Shown here: positions 15,317-24,334 of the stretch, one piece after another
How positions within the stretch are numbered: position 1 is the stretch's first letter
Layout: the number at the start of each line of letters is the position of its first letter
DNA from: CAYUYV01 sp050331455
GTDB taxonomy: Bacteria > Pseudomonadota > Alphaproteobacteria > JAJFIK01
Assembly (NCBI GenBank): GCA_050331455.1
Contig: JBHJGV010000058.1
Location: 1-64,000 of the forward strand
DNA: 64,000 bases
Direction: 5' to 3'
Position numbers and translations under genes: made by a program
Notes under the pieces: generated by a model
What the model was told of the DNA's origin: nothing
The model's input: the letters and a program-made list of their open reading frames with translations, nothing else
Database searches by the model: none

Positions 15317-16627
15317 GTGGACAGCCAGGGATTTGCCCTTATCGCCTTTACGATTCTGGCCTTCGCCCTCGTCTCGGGCCGGGCGGACCGCTTTGCGATC
15401 ACCCCGCCCATGGTCTTCGCTCTGTTCGGGCTTGCAGCGGGCGCGCAAGGCTTGGGGCTGATCGACCTTTCAGTCGATCACGCGGCCATTCATCTGCTTG
15501 CGGAAATCACACTGATCATCGTTCTGTTCACGGATGCGGCGCGCATCGATTTCCGGAAACTCAGGTCCGACTACAAAATCCCCATGCGTATGCTGATCAT
15601 TGGTATGCCGCTGACCATCCTTGCCGGACTGCTGATGGCCCTGCCCTTGTTCCCGGGCTTCAGCCTTTGGGAAGCGGCCTTGCTGGCGGCGATTCTGACA
15701 CCGACGGATGCCGCCCTCGGCCAGTCCGTGGTGACCAGTCCGGCCGTGCCGGCGCGCATTCGCCAGGCGCTCAATGTGGAAAGCGGCCTGAATGACGGCA
15801 TTGCGCTGCCGGTGATCATTCTGTTTCTTTGCCTTGCCGTCATGGGCCAGCACGATGCACCGGAGGTGCCCTTTCTGGTCTTCGGCCTGATGCAGATCAC
15901 CCTCGGTCCCCTGGTCGGCGCAGGCGTCGGGTTTGCCGGGGGCTGGCTGCTGGAGCGTTCCATCGACCGGGCCCTGATGGCGGAGGCGTTCCAGGGCGTT
16001 GCCGCCATCGCGCTGGCGCTCCTCGCCTATGGCGCGGCCGAACTTGCCGGCGGCAACGGCTTCATTGCCGCCTTTGTGGCGGGCCTTACTCTTGGCAACA
16101 CGACACATCACTGTCCGAAATTTGTGCTGGAATTCGCCGAAGCCGAGGGGCAGCTTCTGGCGCTGTTCGTCTTCATGATCTTCGGAGCGGTGCTGGTGCC
16201 GGACCTGATGGGCGCGCTGACCTGGCCCGCAGTGCTCTACGCCGTGCTTGCGTTGACGATCATGCGCATGGTTCCTGTGGCCTTCAGCCTCATCGGCACC
16301 CGCCTGTGGGCGCCGACGGTCCTGTTCCTGGGCTGGTTCGGCCCGCGGGGCCTCGCCTCCATTTTGTTCGCACTTGTGGTTCTCGACGAGGGCATGGGCG
16401 CGCAGATGACGGGCCCCATGGGAGAAATGGGCGTAAGCGCCGCCCGGGAGATCATCGTCGTAACCATCCTGACAGTGGCCCTGTCTATTTTGGCCCACGG
16501 CTTGACGGCAGCCCCCTTCTCGGCGCTTTACGGCCGGAGTGTCTCGGCCCGGAAGGATGGCGCGGTTTCAACCGAGATGCAGCCGAGCAGCGACCTGCCG
16601 ACCCGATACGGAAGGCGGCAAGGCTAA
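15317..16627 (+). CDS. CPA1-type cation/proton antiporter
   Basis: About 436 residues with 11-12 hydrophobic segments and the CPA1 helix-6 signature ESGLNDGIALPVIILFL, preceded by LTPTDAALGQSVV. These are the ion-binding elements of NhaP-type Na+(K+)/H+ exchangers. A second conserved arginine region, LGWFGPRGLASILFALVVL, is also present. The GTG at 15317 has GGAAGGA 5 bases upstream and begins directly before helix 1. It should export Na+ or K+ in exchange for protons for pH and salt homeostasis. marC follows 47 bases later. Confidence 0.9.
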   Translation: MDSQGFALIAFTILAFALVSGRADRFAITPPMVFALFGLAAGAQGLGLIDLSVDHAAIHLLAEITLIIVLFTDAARIDFRKLRSDYKIPMRMLIIGMPLTILAGLLMALPLFPGFSLWEAALLAAILTPTDAALGQSVVTSPAVPARIRQALNVESGLNDGIALPVIILFLCLAVMGQHDAPEVPFLVFGLMQITLGPLVGAGVGFAGGWLLERSIDRALMAEAFQGVAAIALALLAYGAAELAGGNGFIAAFVAGLTLGNTTHHCPKFVLEFAEAEGQLLALFVFMIFGAVLVPDLMGALTWPAVLYAVLALTIMRMVPVAFSLIGTRLWAPTVLFLGWFGPRGLASILFALVVLDEGMGAQMTGPMGEMGVSAAREIIVVTILTVALSILAHGLTAAPFSALYGRSVSARKDGAVSTEMQPSSDLPTRYGRRQG

Positions 16628-16674
16628 CGGGCGGAACCGTCTTGCGGCCGCCGGACCATTGAGGATTGGGTGTG

Positions 16675-17361
16675 ATGGACGGACTGGGGTTCAGTTGGGA
16701 TTTCCTACTCACGGCGACGGTGACGCTGTTCGTGGTCGTCGACCCCCTGGGCGTGATCCCGATTTTCGCGTCGCTGACTGCGGGCACGTCCTTTCGCCAC
16801 CGGATCTCCATGGCGGTGCGGGCAGTTTTCATTGCGACCGTCGTGATGGCCCTGTTCGCCCTGTTCGGGGAAGTGCTCATCACCCGGATCGGCATTGGCA
16901 TGCCTGCTTTTCGCACGGCCGGCGGGATCCTTCTGTTTTTGATCGGTCTCGAGATGGTCTTTGAACGCCGCACGCGCCGGCGCACCATCGCCGCGGAAAA
17001 AAGCCTCGCTGAACACGAACTGGACAGTCTGTACGATCAGCGGCCGGAGGACATCTCCGTGTTCCCCCTCGCCCTGCCATTGCTGGCCGGTCCGGGGGCC
17101 ATGGCGTCGATCCTTCTCCTGATGAGCGAGAACCAGGGTATGCTCGGCGCCCAGGCCACGGTGCTGGCCGGTCTCGTCATTGTGATGATGGTGACCCTCG
17201 TGCTCCTGATTTCCGCCGGACCGCTGCTTGATTATGCGGGGGAGACCGCATCGATCGTGATCACGCGGGTGATGGGCATGATCCTGGCGGCCCTATCCGT
17301 GCAATATGTCTTTGACGGACTTCAATCGGGATTGGGGCTCGGCGCCGCGCCGGGCACATAG
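16675..17361 (+). CDS. marC: MarC family integral membrane protein
   Basis: About 228 residues with six hydrophobic segments. The UPF0056/MarC signatures VVDPLGVIPIFASLT in the first helix and FPLALPLLAGPGAMASILLL in the second half are both intact. The molecular function of MarC is not known; the older link with multiple antibiotic resistance was not upheld. ATG 16675 has GAGGA 9 bases upstream. It probably shares a transcript with the antiporter and with marR 12 bases downstream. Confidence 0.92.
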   Translation: MDGLGFSWDFLLTATVTLFVVVDPLGVIPIFASLTAGTSFRHRISMAVRAVFIATVVMALFALFGEVLITRIGIGMPAFRTAGGILLFLIGLEMVFERRTRRRTIAAEKSLAEHELDSLYDQRPEDISVFPLALPLLAGPGAMASILLLMSENQGMLGAQATVLAGLVIVMMVTLVLLISAGPLLDYAGETASIVITRVMGMILAALSVQYVFDGLQSGLGLGAAPGT

Positions 17362-17373
17362 GGTGAATATAGA

Positions 17374-17901
17374 GTGACGAGGCAGGAGCATGGCCCGAAC
17401 CAGGCCCCGTTGAACCCGCGGCGAGGCGCGCCAGCGAGCCATGAATTGGCGGACTGCGTGTGCTTCAACCTGCGCAAGGCCAGTCGCGCCGTCACCCAGC
17501 TCTACGATTCCGTCCTCGCCGGTCACAATCTGCGGATTACCCAGTTTTCGATCCTCGGCGTGCTCCTGGCCTATGGCCGGCCGCGCCGGATGAGCGACCT
17601 CGCCCGGGACCTCGTCATGGACCGCACGACCCTGACCCGCAATCTGCGGCCCCTCGAACGCTCCGGCTATTTGCGCGTTCTCGCCGGAACCGACAAGCGA
17701 GAACGCCTCGCGGAACTTACGCCGGAAGGGCGCGCCTTGATCGAGGCGCTCCTGCCCTTGTGGCGCGAAGCCCAGGCCAAAGCCCGGGCCCTGCTTGGCG
17801 AAGAGCGGTGGCCGGACATTCGATCCGACCTCACCGATTTCGTCTATCGCAGCCAGGCGGCGGCTGCAGCCCAAAGAAATGACAGCGATACCGGCCGTTG
17901 A
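17374..17901 (+). CDS. MarR family transcriptional regulator
   Basis: A 175-residue winged-helix protein. The DNA-binding region is MSDLARDLVMDRTTLTRNLRPLERSGYLRVLAGTDKRERLAELTPEGR, with the wing DKRER typical of MarR. The N-terminal dimerisation helix contains CVCFNLRKASRAVTQLYD, with two cysteines three residues apart (Cys-Val-Cys-Phe) that could be redox-sensitive, as in OhrR-like proteins; this is inference. The GTG start lies 12 bases after marC, suggesting an operon in which it may regulate itself and its upstream membrane proteins. Confidence 0.9.
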   Translation: MTRQEHGPNQAPLNPRRGAPASHELADCVCFNLRKASRAVTQLYDSVLAGHNLRITQFSILGVLLAYGRPRRMSDLARDLVMDRTTLTRNLRPLERSGYLRVLAGTDKRERLAELTPEGRALIEALLPLWREAQAKARALLGEERWPDIRSDLTDFVYRSQAAAAAQRNDSDTGR

Positions 17902-18022
17902 CACGCCCATGCCGGGTGGATGGATCATCCGCCTCGAAGACCTGACCGCCCATGGCACAAGCCCCGCCCATGAGCACGGCCCGCTGTGACGGGAGCGGCC
18001 TCGCGCGGCGGGCTCATGAGCC

Positions 18023-18054
18023 AAAAAAAACAGCGCGCCGAGAAGGCACGCTGT
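18023..18054 (-). terminator. Rho-independent terminator of the outer-membrane barrel gene
   Basis: Read on the minus strand, a ten-base stem (18045-18054 with 18030-18039, one mismatch) and a five-base loop are followed by a run of eight T residues (18023-18030). It lies 44 bases after the barrel stop codon. Confidence 0.9.
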
Positions 18055-18097
18055 TTGTTCTCGCAAGAGCCGCTCGCGCGGCGGAATGCAGCCCGGC

Positions 18098-19507
18098 TTA
18101 ACGCTGAAGCAGGACGTTGAAGCCGATCTGGTGCTGGGAGAACGTCTCGTTCGGCTGGTTCGATTCCCGTGAGTTGTAGACATAACCCAATTGGGCCCGT
18201 GCACTCCGGTTGATCAGGAAATTGCCCGAAACACCACCGGTGAACACTTCGTCTTCCCGGTTCGTGCCTTCGAAATTGCTGTCCCGATAGGCCGCATCGC
18301 CGGAAATGATAATGTTCCGTGCCGCTTCGTAATCGACCCCGACCCCGACATTGGAGTCGAAACGGCCGGACGTGTTGGCGAATGCGCCACCGCCCAGAGG
18401 CACCTGAACAATGGTATCGACCACCTGCCGGTCAGCCGTCACACGGGCCGTCAAGAGAGGTGAAGGGTACCATTCCAGTTCCGCGCCATAGACCACGCCA
18501 TCGACATCCGCCAAGTTTGCCGCGTCGTAGCGCTGTTCCAGATATCCGCCGAAGACCTCACCGACCAGCACATTGGTCAGCTCCAGGCGGGCACCCGCGA
18601 CGACCTGATAGCCGTCGGAGTCACGATTGCTGCCCGTCCGGTCCACCGCCTCTTCGAAGCTGCGGGTGTTGTACTCACCACGGACGAACGCCACGTAACC
18701 TGGCGAGAAATCGTAACCGATTTCACCGCTGACCCGAACGATGGTCTGGTTCCGGTCGTCGTTGTTCAGGACGCCGTCATTGGCGACGCCGCCGAAATTC
18801 ACGTCCTGACCGTCCGCGGCCGATCCGACGGGCACTTCGGATTCTTCGAAGCGGAGCACGTCGACCTCGGCCCCGATGCCGTAGCGGATGCGATTGAGCT
18901 GGGAGTCCCACCGGGCGCCGGCGCTGTAGGTATCGAACTGGATCCGCTCGGCGGCAGCGATCAGCGCTTCGGGTTCACCCCGACCTTCATGCTGGGTGCG
19001 CGCGCCGGCGAAAAACCGGAAGGCCGAGGAGCCGGGGCGATTATTCTGCGGACCGACATCAAGTCGGCCCTGAATGGAAATGTCCGGGTCGGTCGTGTTT
19101 TCCGACGCTTCTTCGAAAAGGAAGCGGCTGCGCGCGCCAGCCGTCGCTACCACCTGGTGGCGAGACCAGTTGGAGACCAGGGTCACGCGTGGCGCGATGC
19201 CGTAGAAAAAATCGCTTTCTTCGTCATTCGCCTGAAACACGTTGCTGTCGAAACCGATGCCGGCTTCGACGGACGGAAAGAGCGTGAAAGAGCCGAGGCG
19301 CAGGCCCAGCGCATCATATTCCGGGCGGGACCGGCGGGCGACGGATTGGTTACTCAGGGGTTCGCGAAGGAAGGTGCTGCCCGCGCCGGAGGGGTTACCG
19401 CCTCCAGTGCCCTGGGCGTAGGCGGTGCCCATGAAGTCACCCGCAATCAGACACATGCCCGTGGAGAGTGCCGCCACGGCCACGGCACGATTCAAAACTC
19501 TGGACAT
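18098..19507 (-). CDS. Outer-membrane beta-barrel protein (BBP2/PF10082-like)
   Basis: About 469 residues. A signal peptide ends at ...MGTAYA before QGTGGG. The mature protein is made of alternating amphipathic strands rich in Tyr, Asp, Asn and Arg (YGIAPRVTLVSNWSRHQVV, GYVAFVRGEYNTRSFEE, AQLGYVYNSRESNQ) and ends in a terminal strand with the usual aromatic/hydrophobic pattern for BAM recognition. Proteins of this type accompany exopolysaccharide export genes in Caulobacter and sphingomonads. The start at 19507 is chosen because the signal peptide begins there and GGAG precedes it; the extension to 19585 is unneeded. The Wza-like gene lies upstream on the same strand but has its own terminator. 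Confidence 0.82.
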   Translation of the reverse strand: MSRVLNRAVAVAALSTGMCLIAGDFMGTAYAQGTGGGNPSGAGSTFLREPLSNQSVARRSRPEYDALGLRLGSFTLFPSVEAGIGFDSNVFQANDEESDFFYGIAPRVTLVSNWSRHQVVATAGARSRFLFEEASENTTDPDISIQGRLDVGPQNNRPGSSAFRFFAGARTQHEGRGEPEALIAAAERIQFDTYSAGARWDSQLNRIRYGIGAEVDVLRFEESEVPVGSAADGQDVNFGGVANDGVLNNDDRNQTIVRVSGEIGYDFSPGYVAFVRGEYNTRSFEEAVDRTGSNRDSDGYQVVAGARLELTNVLVGEVFGGYLEQRYDAANLADVDGVVYGAELEWYPSPLLTARVTADRQVVDTIVQVPLGGGAFANTSGRFDSNVGVGVDYEAARNIIISGDAAYRDSNFEGTNREDEVFTGGVSGNFLINRSARAQLGYVYNSRESNQPNETFSQHQIGFNVLLQR

Positions 19508-19583
19508 CTCCACTCCGTACTCCTCACGGTTCCGATCAACACCTCTTTTGCGGGGCTCGCTCGCATGCCGATCGCGTAAACAC

Positions 19584-19611
19584 ATTCAATAGACGCTCTA
19601 TTCTCAGTCAA
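19584..19611 (-). promoter_or_regulatory. Possible sigma-70 promoter of the barrel gene
   Basis: On the minus strand TTGACT (19606-19611) and TTGAAT (19584-19589) are spaced by 16 bases, about 75 bases before the start codon. The -35 box is good and the -10 box weak. Confidence 0.3.
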
Positions 19612-20064
19612 CTGACCTGTGGCAACCGCCACTCGGCAACCGATGTTGGCTGCCCGACATTTGGTGTCACGAGATCGGCAAACAGCATGCGCACGGGGCT
19701 CTTGGCCGATCTAACACCTTTTTTTAACCCGGTTTTCGACAGATCGGCCACCGGTTTTCGGAGGGATCTGCCAAATTGACGGCCTGTCTGCACCAATCAA
19801 TGCAGTAAATCCGGCGCATCCACGTCGGCGACGCGGACCCAGCCGTGACCATCTGGACTGCACCGGCGCCGCCGAAGGTTGTGGGCCGCTGCGACAGCTC
19901 CTCTCGCCGCAGGGTTTTATCGAACTCTTAAGCGAATCGCAATCCTGATGCGGCCCCGGCGCGACTTGTAATAAACGGGACCGGGGGTTGGCCCTGTGGC
20001 CTTAAAGACACGGCATGCCGGCTGTCTCAAAGAAACACACTGAAACGTCTCAAAATAAAGCAAA

Positions 20065-20087
20065 TCCCGGACGGAGACCGTCCGGGA
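20065..20087 (-). terminator. Rho-independent terminator of the polysaccharide export gene
   Basis: TCCCGGACGG and CCGTCCGGGA form a perfect ten-base stem with a three-base loop. On the minus strand it is followed by a T-rich stretch (TTTGCTTTATTTT), 43 bases after the gene's stop. Confidence 0.85.
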
Positions 20088-20130
20088 CTGCGAGATCATC
20101 TATAGAAGGAGAACCCGCGGAGCGGACACG

Positions 20131-20718
20131 TCAGAACAGACGCTCTGGAATACGCAGGACATCGCCGGGCATCACTTTGAGGTCCGAATTGGCGGGCACT
20201 TCGATTTCTTCGGCGTGCACTTCCGGGCGCAGCACGAACACCTTTCGGCGATTGGCGCGGTAGGTGTAGCCGCCCGCGGTCGAAACCGCCTTGAGGATGG
20301 TCATGTTGGGCTCGAAGGGATACTGGCCCGCCTCGTTCACTTCACCATTGATGAAAAACGGGCGGTAATTCGTGACTTCGATGCTGACCTTCGGATTGAT
20401 CAGGTAGCCATCCGCGTAGCGTGCCTCGACGGCACTCTCAAACTCCCGCAGCGACAGGTTGCCGGCGAGCACTTCCCCGATCAGGGGCAACGCAACGAAA
20501 CCCGTGCTGTCCACCTGATATTCACCGGAGAGATCGTCTTCTCCAAAGACCGTCACCCGCACCCGGTCATTCGGGCCGAGCTCATACTCGGCAAGAGAGG
20601 ACATCTCAAGGGCTGCAATAATATCGTCCTGGGCCCATGCCGCCCGGGACCCCATCATTCCGACGAGGACCAGGACCATGGCGAGGGGCGCCCACATACC
20701 CAACCGTCCGATTTTCAT
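20131..20718 (-). CDS. Polysaccharide export protein (Wza-like, Poly_export/SLBB)
   Basis: About 195 residues. A signal peptide (MKIGRLGMWAPLAMVLVLVGMMGSRAAWA) precedes the Poly_export domain (YELGPNDRVRVTVFGEDDLSGEYQVDSTGFVALPLIGEV) and one SLBB domain (FFINGEVNEAGQYPFEPNMTILKAVSTAGGYTYRANRRKVFVLR). It is a short, single-SLBB member without a lipobox, so it is unlikely to form a full Wza outer-membrane tunnel alone. It probably acts in the periplasm with a separate barrel, plausibly the one encoded next to it. The start at 20718 coincides with the signal peptide; upstream in-frame codons are non-coding in character. Confidence 0.92.
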   Translation of the reverse strand: MKIGRLGMWAPLAMVLVLVGMMGSRAAWAQDDIIAALEMSSLAEYELGPNDRVRVTVFGEDDLSGEYQVDSTGFVALPLIGEVLAGNLSLREFESAVEARYADGYLINPKVSIEVTNYRPFFINGEVNEAGQYPFEPNMTILKAVSTAGGYTYRANRRKVFVLRPEVHAEEIEVPANSDLKVMPGDVLRIPERLF

Positions 20719-21288
20719 GCCTGCACTCTCCATTTTCGTCACAGACCCAATTCCAAGGGATTTATCCGTCCAGCCCGCGCTTTTCGGCGCGCCTGCCGTG
20801 TTGCCTGACGTCAGCCCACCGCGATCCGCACCGGCACGTCCATGGCGATCCGGCGCCGAAGCGGATGTCGCGATCCCGTTCCGCGCCCTGCCAAATCGAG
20901 GGCGATCACGTCCCGCATGGGCACGTCCCACATCTGCGAGATCCCGCTCCGGTCGCGTTCAGCATGCCCACCGCGCTGCGAACCAAGGTACTGCAGAACC
21001 GCTCGCCGAAAAGCGCGGGCAAGTCAACGGCGCAGCATGACCAAGGGCCCGTGAACGGGACTGCACCGGCACAGCCGCATCGACAGGGATGGGACATCCG
21101 CCCTCCCCCCTTTTACGACCGCCTCGCACCGATTATGCCAATCCCGTGAGATGCAGTGCGGCCACAATAGGGGAGCGGTTTGCATCGCACCGCTTGTCAT
21201 CATGCCCGAACGGATGGCGTTTCTTTGGCAAGAGGGTTCTTTCATTAAGGCAGGCCCATGAAACCCGGCCGGCACGTGGAGAAGTGAC
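20719..21288. other. Divergent intergenic region upstream of wza-like and GT4 genes
   Basis: 570 bases without an ORF that has a ribosome binding site and plausible composition. It must contain promoters for both divergent genes. I saw no confident boxes. Confidence 0.5.
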
Positions 21289-22437
21289 TTGGAGGCAAAA
21301 CGCATCGCGGCATTGATGTCCCGCCCCGCGTCCTGGGAGGAGGGGGAGGCTGCCCGGGCGTTACAGGCCGGGCTGGCCGAGCGCGGGCATGACGTCACCT
21401 TCGTCGTGATGCGCACCGGCGACGAGGATGTGGAGTTCTTCCCGGACTCCACGGTCATCGCCCTCGACGGCGCCGGCGGCCAGCCCCGCCGAAGCCTGGG
21501 GCAGGCCCTGCGCCAGATCGATCCCGACGTGGTGATCACCCTGGATGCCGCCGCCCATGTTCCGGGCCAGTGGGGAGCGTGGCGCGCCGGTATCGGCCGG
21601 CGCATTGCAGCCCATCTTCTCTCGGGCCCCTCCGCCTCGCCGGTTCACCGGATCGGAGATCTCTTGGCCGGATCCTTTGGCCTCTACACAACGGTCGTGA
21701 CCCCGAGCCACGCCCAGTTCGACGCCTTCGGCAACCACCCGCGCAGCTACCGCAAGCGGATCCATGTCATCGCGCCGGGGCTGACCGTGCGGGTGGATGA
21801 GCGCACCCGGAAGGACGCCCGCCGGGACCTGGACCTGCCCGCCGGCGGGCGCATCACCATGGCCTGCGGGCCCTTCACGGCCGAACGAAGCCTCGCCATA
21901 CCCATTGCCGCTCTTGAGGCATGCCCCAAAGTGCTGCTCATCCTGGCGGGGGACGGGCCGGACCGGGCGCAACTCGAAGCCCAGATCCGTGCGGCCCGGC
22001 TCGCCAGCCGGGTGCGCCTTGTGCCCATGGGCGATGAAAGACGGCTCCGGGCTCTCATGCGCGCCAGTGACCTCTATCTCGACGCCGGCGCCGCCGACGC
22101 CACCAGCGTCGCCCGCATGACCACCGCCATGGCCACGGGGCTGCCCATCATCGCCAGCGATACGCCGGCCCATGTGGAACTGCTCAGCGATGCCGCGGGA
22201 CACCGCGCGGGCCTCCTGGTGCCGACCGGTCAACGCGCCGATGCGCCGGCCCTGTGGGCCCGGGCCATGGGCGAACTGCTGGGGGAGGTCCATCTGCGCC
22301 ACCGGCTCGGCCGAGCGGCCGTTCAGCGGGCGGCGGAGTTTTCGGCCGGGCGCATGGCCGAACGCTATGAGCGCCTTTTTGCAAGCGCCCCCCACAAGGC
22401 CGCTGCGCCACCCGCAAAGATCGACGAAAGCCCGTGA
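21289..22437 (+). CDS. GT4-family glycosyltransferase
   Basis: A 382-residue GT-B fold enzyme. The N-terminal domain has the glycine-poor MSRPASWEEGEAARALQAGLAERGHDVTFVV start, and the C-terminal GT1/GT4 nucleotide-sugar domain is recognisable in VLLILAGDGPDRAQLE, VRLVPMGDERRLRALMRASDLYLDAG and ATAMATGLPIIASDTPAHVELL. The last region corresponds to the EX7E-type loop, with the first Glu replaced, so catalytic details differ from classic GT4 enzymes. It probably adds a sugar to a lipid-linked oligosaccharide. The start is TTG 21289, with GGAGAAG upstream. galU lies 149 bases downstream in the same direction and could supply UDP-glucose. Confidence 0.82.
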   Translation: MEAKRIAALMSRPASWEEGEAARALQAGLAERGHDVTFVVMRTGDEDVEFFPDSTVIALDGAGGQPRRSLGQALRQIDPDVVITLDAAAHVPGQWGAWRAGIGRRIAAHLLSGPSASPVHRIGDLLAGSFGLYTTVVTPSHAQFDAFGNHPRSYRKRIHVIAPGLTVRVDERTRKDARRDLDLPAGGRITMACGPFTAERSLAIPIAALEACPKVLLILAGDGPDRAQLEAQIRAARLASRVRLVPMGDERRLRALMRASDLYLDAGAADATSVARMTTAMATGLPIIASDTPAHVELLSDAAGHRAGLLVPTGQRADAPALWARAMGELLGEVHLRHRLGRAAVQRAAEFSAGRMAERYERLFASAPHKAAAPPAKIDESP

Positions 22438-22585
22438 TGCGGCACGCGGCAGACGGCCCCGTCACCTGGCAATAGCGACATTGTGTTCGGTGGATCCGTC
22501 GGGTAGACAACCACGCCAGGACAAAGGCGCCCCATCGGGGCTTGAACGCTGCCGGCGGCGGCGCGCATGAGGGGAGATGTGGACT

Positions 22586-23464
22586 ATGGGTGTCGCACCG
22601 ATCAGGAAAGTCGTTCTGCCCGTCGCGGGCCTTGGCACGCGCGTGTTGCCGGCGACCAAAAGCATCCCCAAGGAAATGCTGACAGTGGTCGACCGTCCCC
22701 TGATCGATTACGCCATCGAGGAAGCCCGCGAGGCCGGCATCGAGGAATTCATTTTCGTCACGGGCCGGGCCAAGGAAGCCATCGAAAATTATTTCGACCA
22801 CATGTACGAGCTTGAGGACACGCTTGAGCGTAAGAAGAAGACCAAGCAGATCGATGCCCTGGCCAAGACCGTGCCGCTCGCCGGCAATGCCGTCTTCACC
22901 CGTCAGCAAAAGCCCCTCGGCCTCGGCCATGCCATCTGGTGCGCCCGTCATATCGTGGGCAACGAACCCTTCGCCATCAGCCTGCCGGACATGCTGGTGG
23001 ATGCCCAGCCCTCCGGCCTCGCCCAACTTGTGAAGGCCTACAACGACTCCGACGGCGCCAATATCATCGCGGTGGAGGAAGTGCCCCAGGAGCATACAGA
23101 CCGATACGGCATCATCGATACCGGCGAGACACGGGATGGGCTCATCGAGATCAAGGGCCTCGTTGAAAAGCCGGCGCCCGACAAGGCCCCCTCGAACCTC
23201 GCCATCCTGGGCCGCTACATCCTCCGCCCGGAAATCTTCTCGTTCCTGGAAGACCAGAAGCCCGGTGCCGGAAATGAAATTCAGCTCACCGACGCCATGG
23301 CCCGGATGATCGGCAACAGCCCCTTCTATGGCGCCCATTACGAGGGCACGACCTATGACTGCGGCGACAAATTCGGCTATCTGGAAGCCAATATCGGCGT
23401 GGGTCTGAAGCACGCGGACCTGGGCGACAAGGTAAAGGACCTCGTAAAGCGTCTGGCCCAATAA
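22586..23464 (+). CDS. galU: UTP-glucose-1-phosphate uridylyltransferase
   Basis: A 292-residue GalU. The nucleotide-binding signature VVLPVAGLGTRVLPATKSIPKEML is at the N-terminus, with later family motifs FVTGRAKEAIENYFD, QQKPLGLGHAIWCAR, FAISLPDMLVD, GLVEKPAPDKAPSNLAILGRYIL and GAGNEIQLTDAM. It makes UDP-glucose for surface polysaccharide. ATG 22586 is preferred to ATG 22577 because GAGGGGAG sits at a suitable distance. An intrinsic terminator follows. Confidence 0.97.
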   Translation: MGVAPIRKVVLPVAGLGTRVLPATKSIPKEMLTVVDRPLIDYAIEEAREAGIEEFIFVTGRAKEAIENYFDHMYELEDTLERKKKTKQIDALAKTVPLAGNAVFTRQQKPLGLGHAIWCARHIVGNEPFAISLPDMLVDAQPSGLAQLVKAYNDSDGANIIAVEEVPQEHTDRYGIIDTGETRDGLIEIKGLVEKPAPDKAPSNLAILGRYILRPEIFSFLEDQKPGAGNEIQLTDAMARMIGNSPFYGAHYEGTTYDCGDKFGYLEANIGVGLKHADLGDKVKDLVKRLAQ

Positions 23465-23547
23465 TCGGGCTCATGTCATCGGCGGGGTCGGTGGGCCGAC
23501 ACGCTCGCGCCTCGACGCGATCATATTTGGATGCGATCCATCCGGAC

Positions 23548-23576
23548 CAAAGCCCCGCACACCGTGCGGGGCTTTG
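23548..23576 (+). terminator. Rho-independent terminator of galU
   Basis: CAAAGCCCCGCAC and GTGCGGGGCTTTG form a perfect 13-base stem around ACC, followed by GTTTGGG. The T-run is short but the stem is very strong; the stem is symmetric enough to serve the convergent gene too. Confidence 0.85.
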
Positions 23577-23617
23577 GTTTGGGCTTCACGTGTTTGTTTC
23601 AAGCGTTGGGCCGCGGG

Positions 23618-24061
23618 TCACAGGCTGGCGATAAAGGCCACCGCCGCGACGAAGATGACCATGGCAACCGCGGTGCCAACCCAGTCGAACGGCTCGCTCA
23701 CGTTGAAATCCGTGACTGGCTCGCGCAGGGGCTGGCGGGTCTTGACGCCCCTGGCCTTGACGAAAACCTCCGTCAGGTGCCACTGCATTTTCTGTAAACG
23801 GAAATAAGCGTCCCGGGGCTCGCCCTTCTTGACCAGGGAAAACCGCCCATGGGTGATGGTCTTGCGGCGGAGCTTTCCAGGCTTGTCGGGGCGATGGCCT
23901 TCGAAGGACAGGCGGACGAATTTCGGGGTTTCGTCCAGATTTTCCACCCGGACCTCAAGGCTGGCCCGGACTTCGGAACTCTCCGAGTCGCCGAAATCGC
24001 GTTTGCCCCGGCTGGTGCTCACGGCAAGGCCGAGTGGCGGATCCAGTTGGATGACAGCCAT
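23618..24061 (-). CDS. Hypothetical tail-anchored protein, 147 residues
   Basis: An ATG with AGGAGG seven bases upstream supports a real gene. The first 120 residues are hydrophilic with many charged residues (FVRLSFEGHRPDKPGKLRRKTITHGRF). A single C-terminal transmembrane helix (WVGTAVAMVIFVAAVAFIASL) ends three residues before the stop, so the soluble part probably faces the cytoplasm. I recognise no family. The gene is separated by 273 bases from the ThDP enzyme upstream and is convergent with galU. Confidence 0.7.
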   Translation of the reverse strand: MAVIQLDPPLGLAVSTSRGKRDFGDSESSEVRASLEVRVENLDETPKFVRLSFEGHRPDKPGKLRRKTITHGRFSLVKKGEPRDAYFRLQKMQWHLTEVFVKARGVKTRQPLREPVTDFNVSEPFDWVGTAVAMVIFVAAVAFIASL

Positions 24062-24117
24062 GGCATACCCTCCTGTCCACCCTGGCCGTGGGATGGTAAA
24101 TCCGCCGGGTCACGGGA

Positions 24118-24300
24118 TCACGTTACCGATCCCGAAGATGCGGGGCGCGCGCCCGACACGCCCATGGCCGTCGCGCCGGCGCCCCGATTGCCGTGCTTGC
24201 CTCCGAACGCCGTGTCGGCCTCGTCGAGGTCGATGCTGTCGCCGAAATCCCCTCTTTCCTCCACGCCGGAGATGGACGGACAGGTTAACAATCGCGTCAC
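24118..24300 (-). CDS. Possible small hypothetical ORF, up to 60 residues
   Basis: An open frame (GTG at 24300, or an internal GTG with VEERGDFGDSIDLDEADTAFGGK) with GC-rich third positions and an acidic composition lies between the ThDP enzyme and the tail-anchored protein on the same strand. No good ribosome binding site was found. It may be a short real gene or chance in high-GC sequence. Confidence 0.25.
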   Translation of the reverse strand: MTRLLTCPSISGVEERGDFGDSIDLDEADTAFGGKHGNRGAGATAMGVSGARPASSGSVT

Positions 24301-24334
24301 ATCCGGGCGCAGCGGAGTCCGCCGCGTCCTCCCG

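Larger units (their letters stand above)
19508..20130. other. Intergenic region between barrel and export genes
   Basis: 623 bases without a supported gene. It holds the putative barrel promoter (19584-19611) and the terminator of the Wza-like gene (20065-20087). The remainder is comparatively AT-rich and shows nothing else I can name. Confidence 0.6.

Noticed and set aside
17879..17989. 36-codon ORF overlapping the end of marR
   Set aside because: No ribosome binding site or recognisable features; likely chance.
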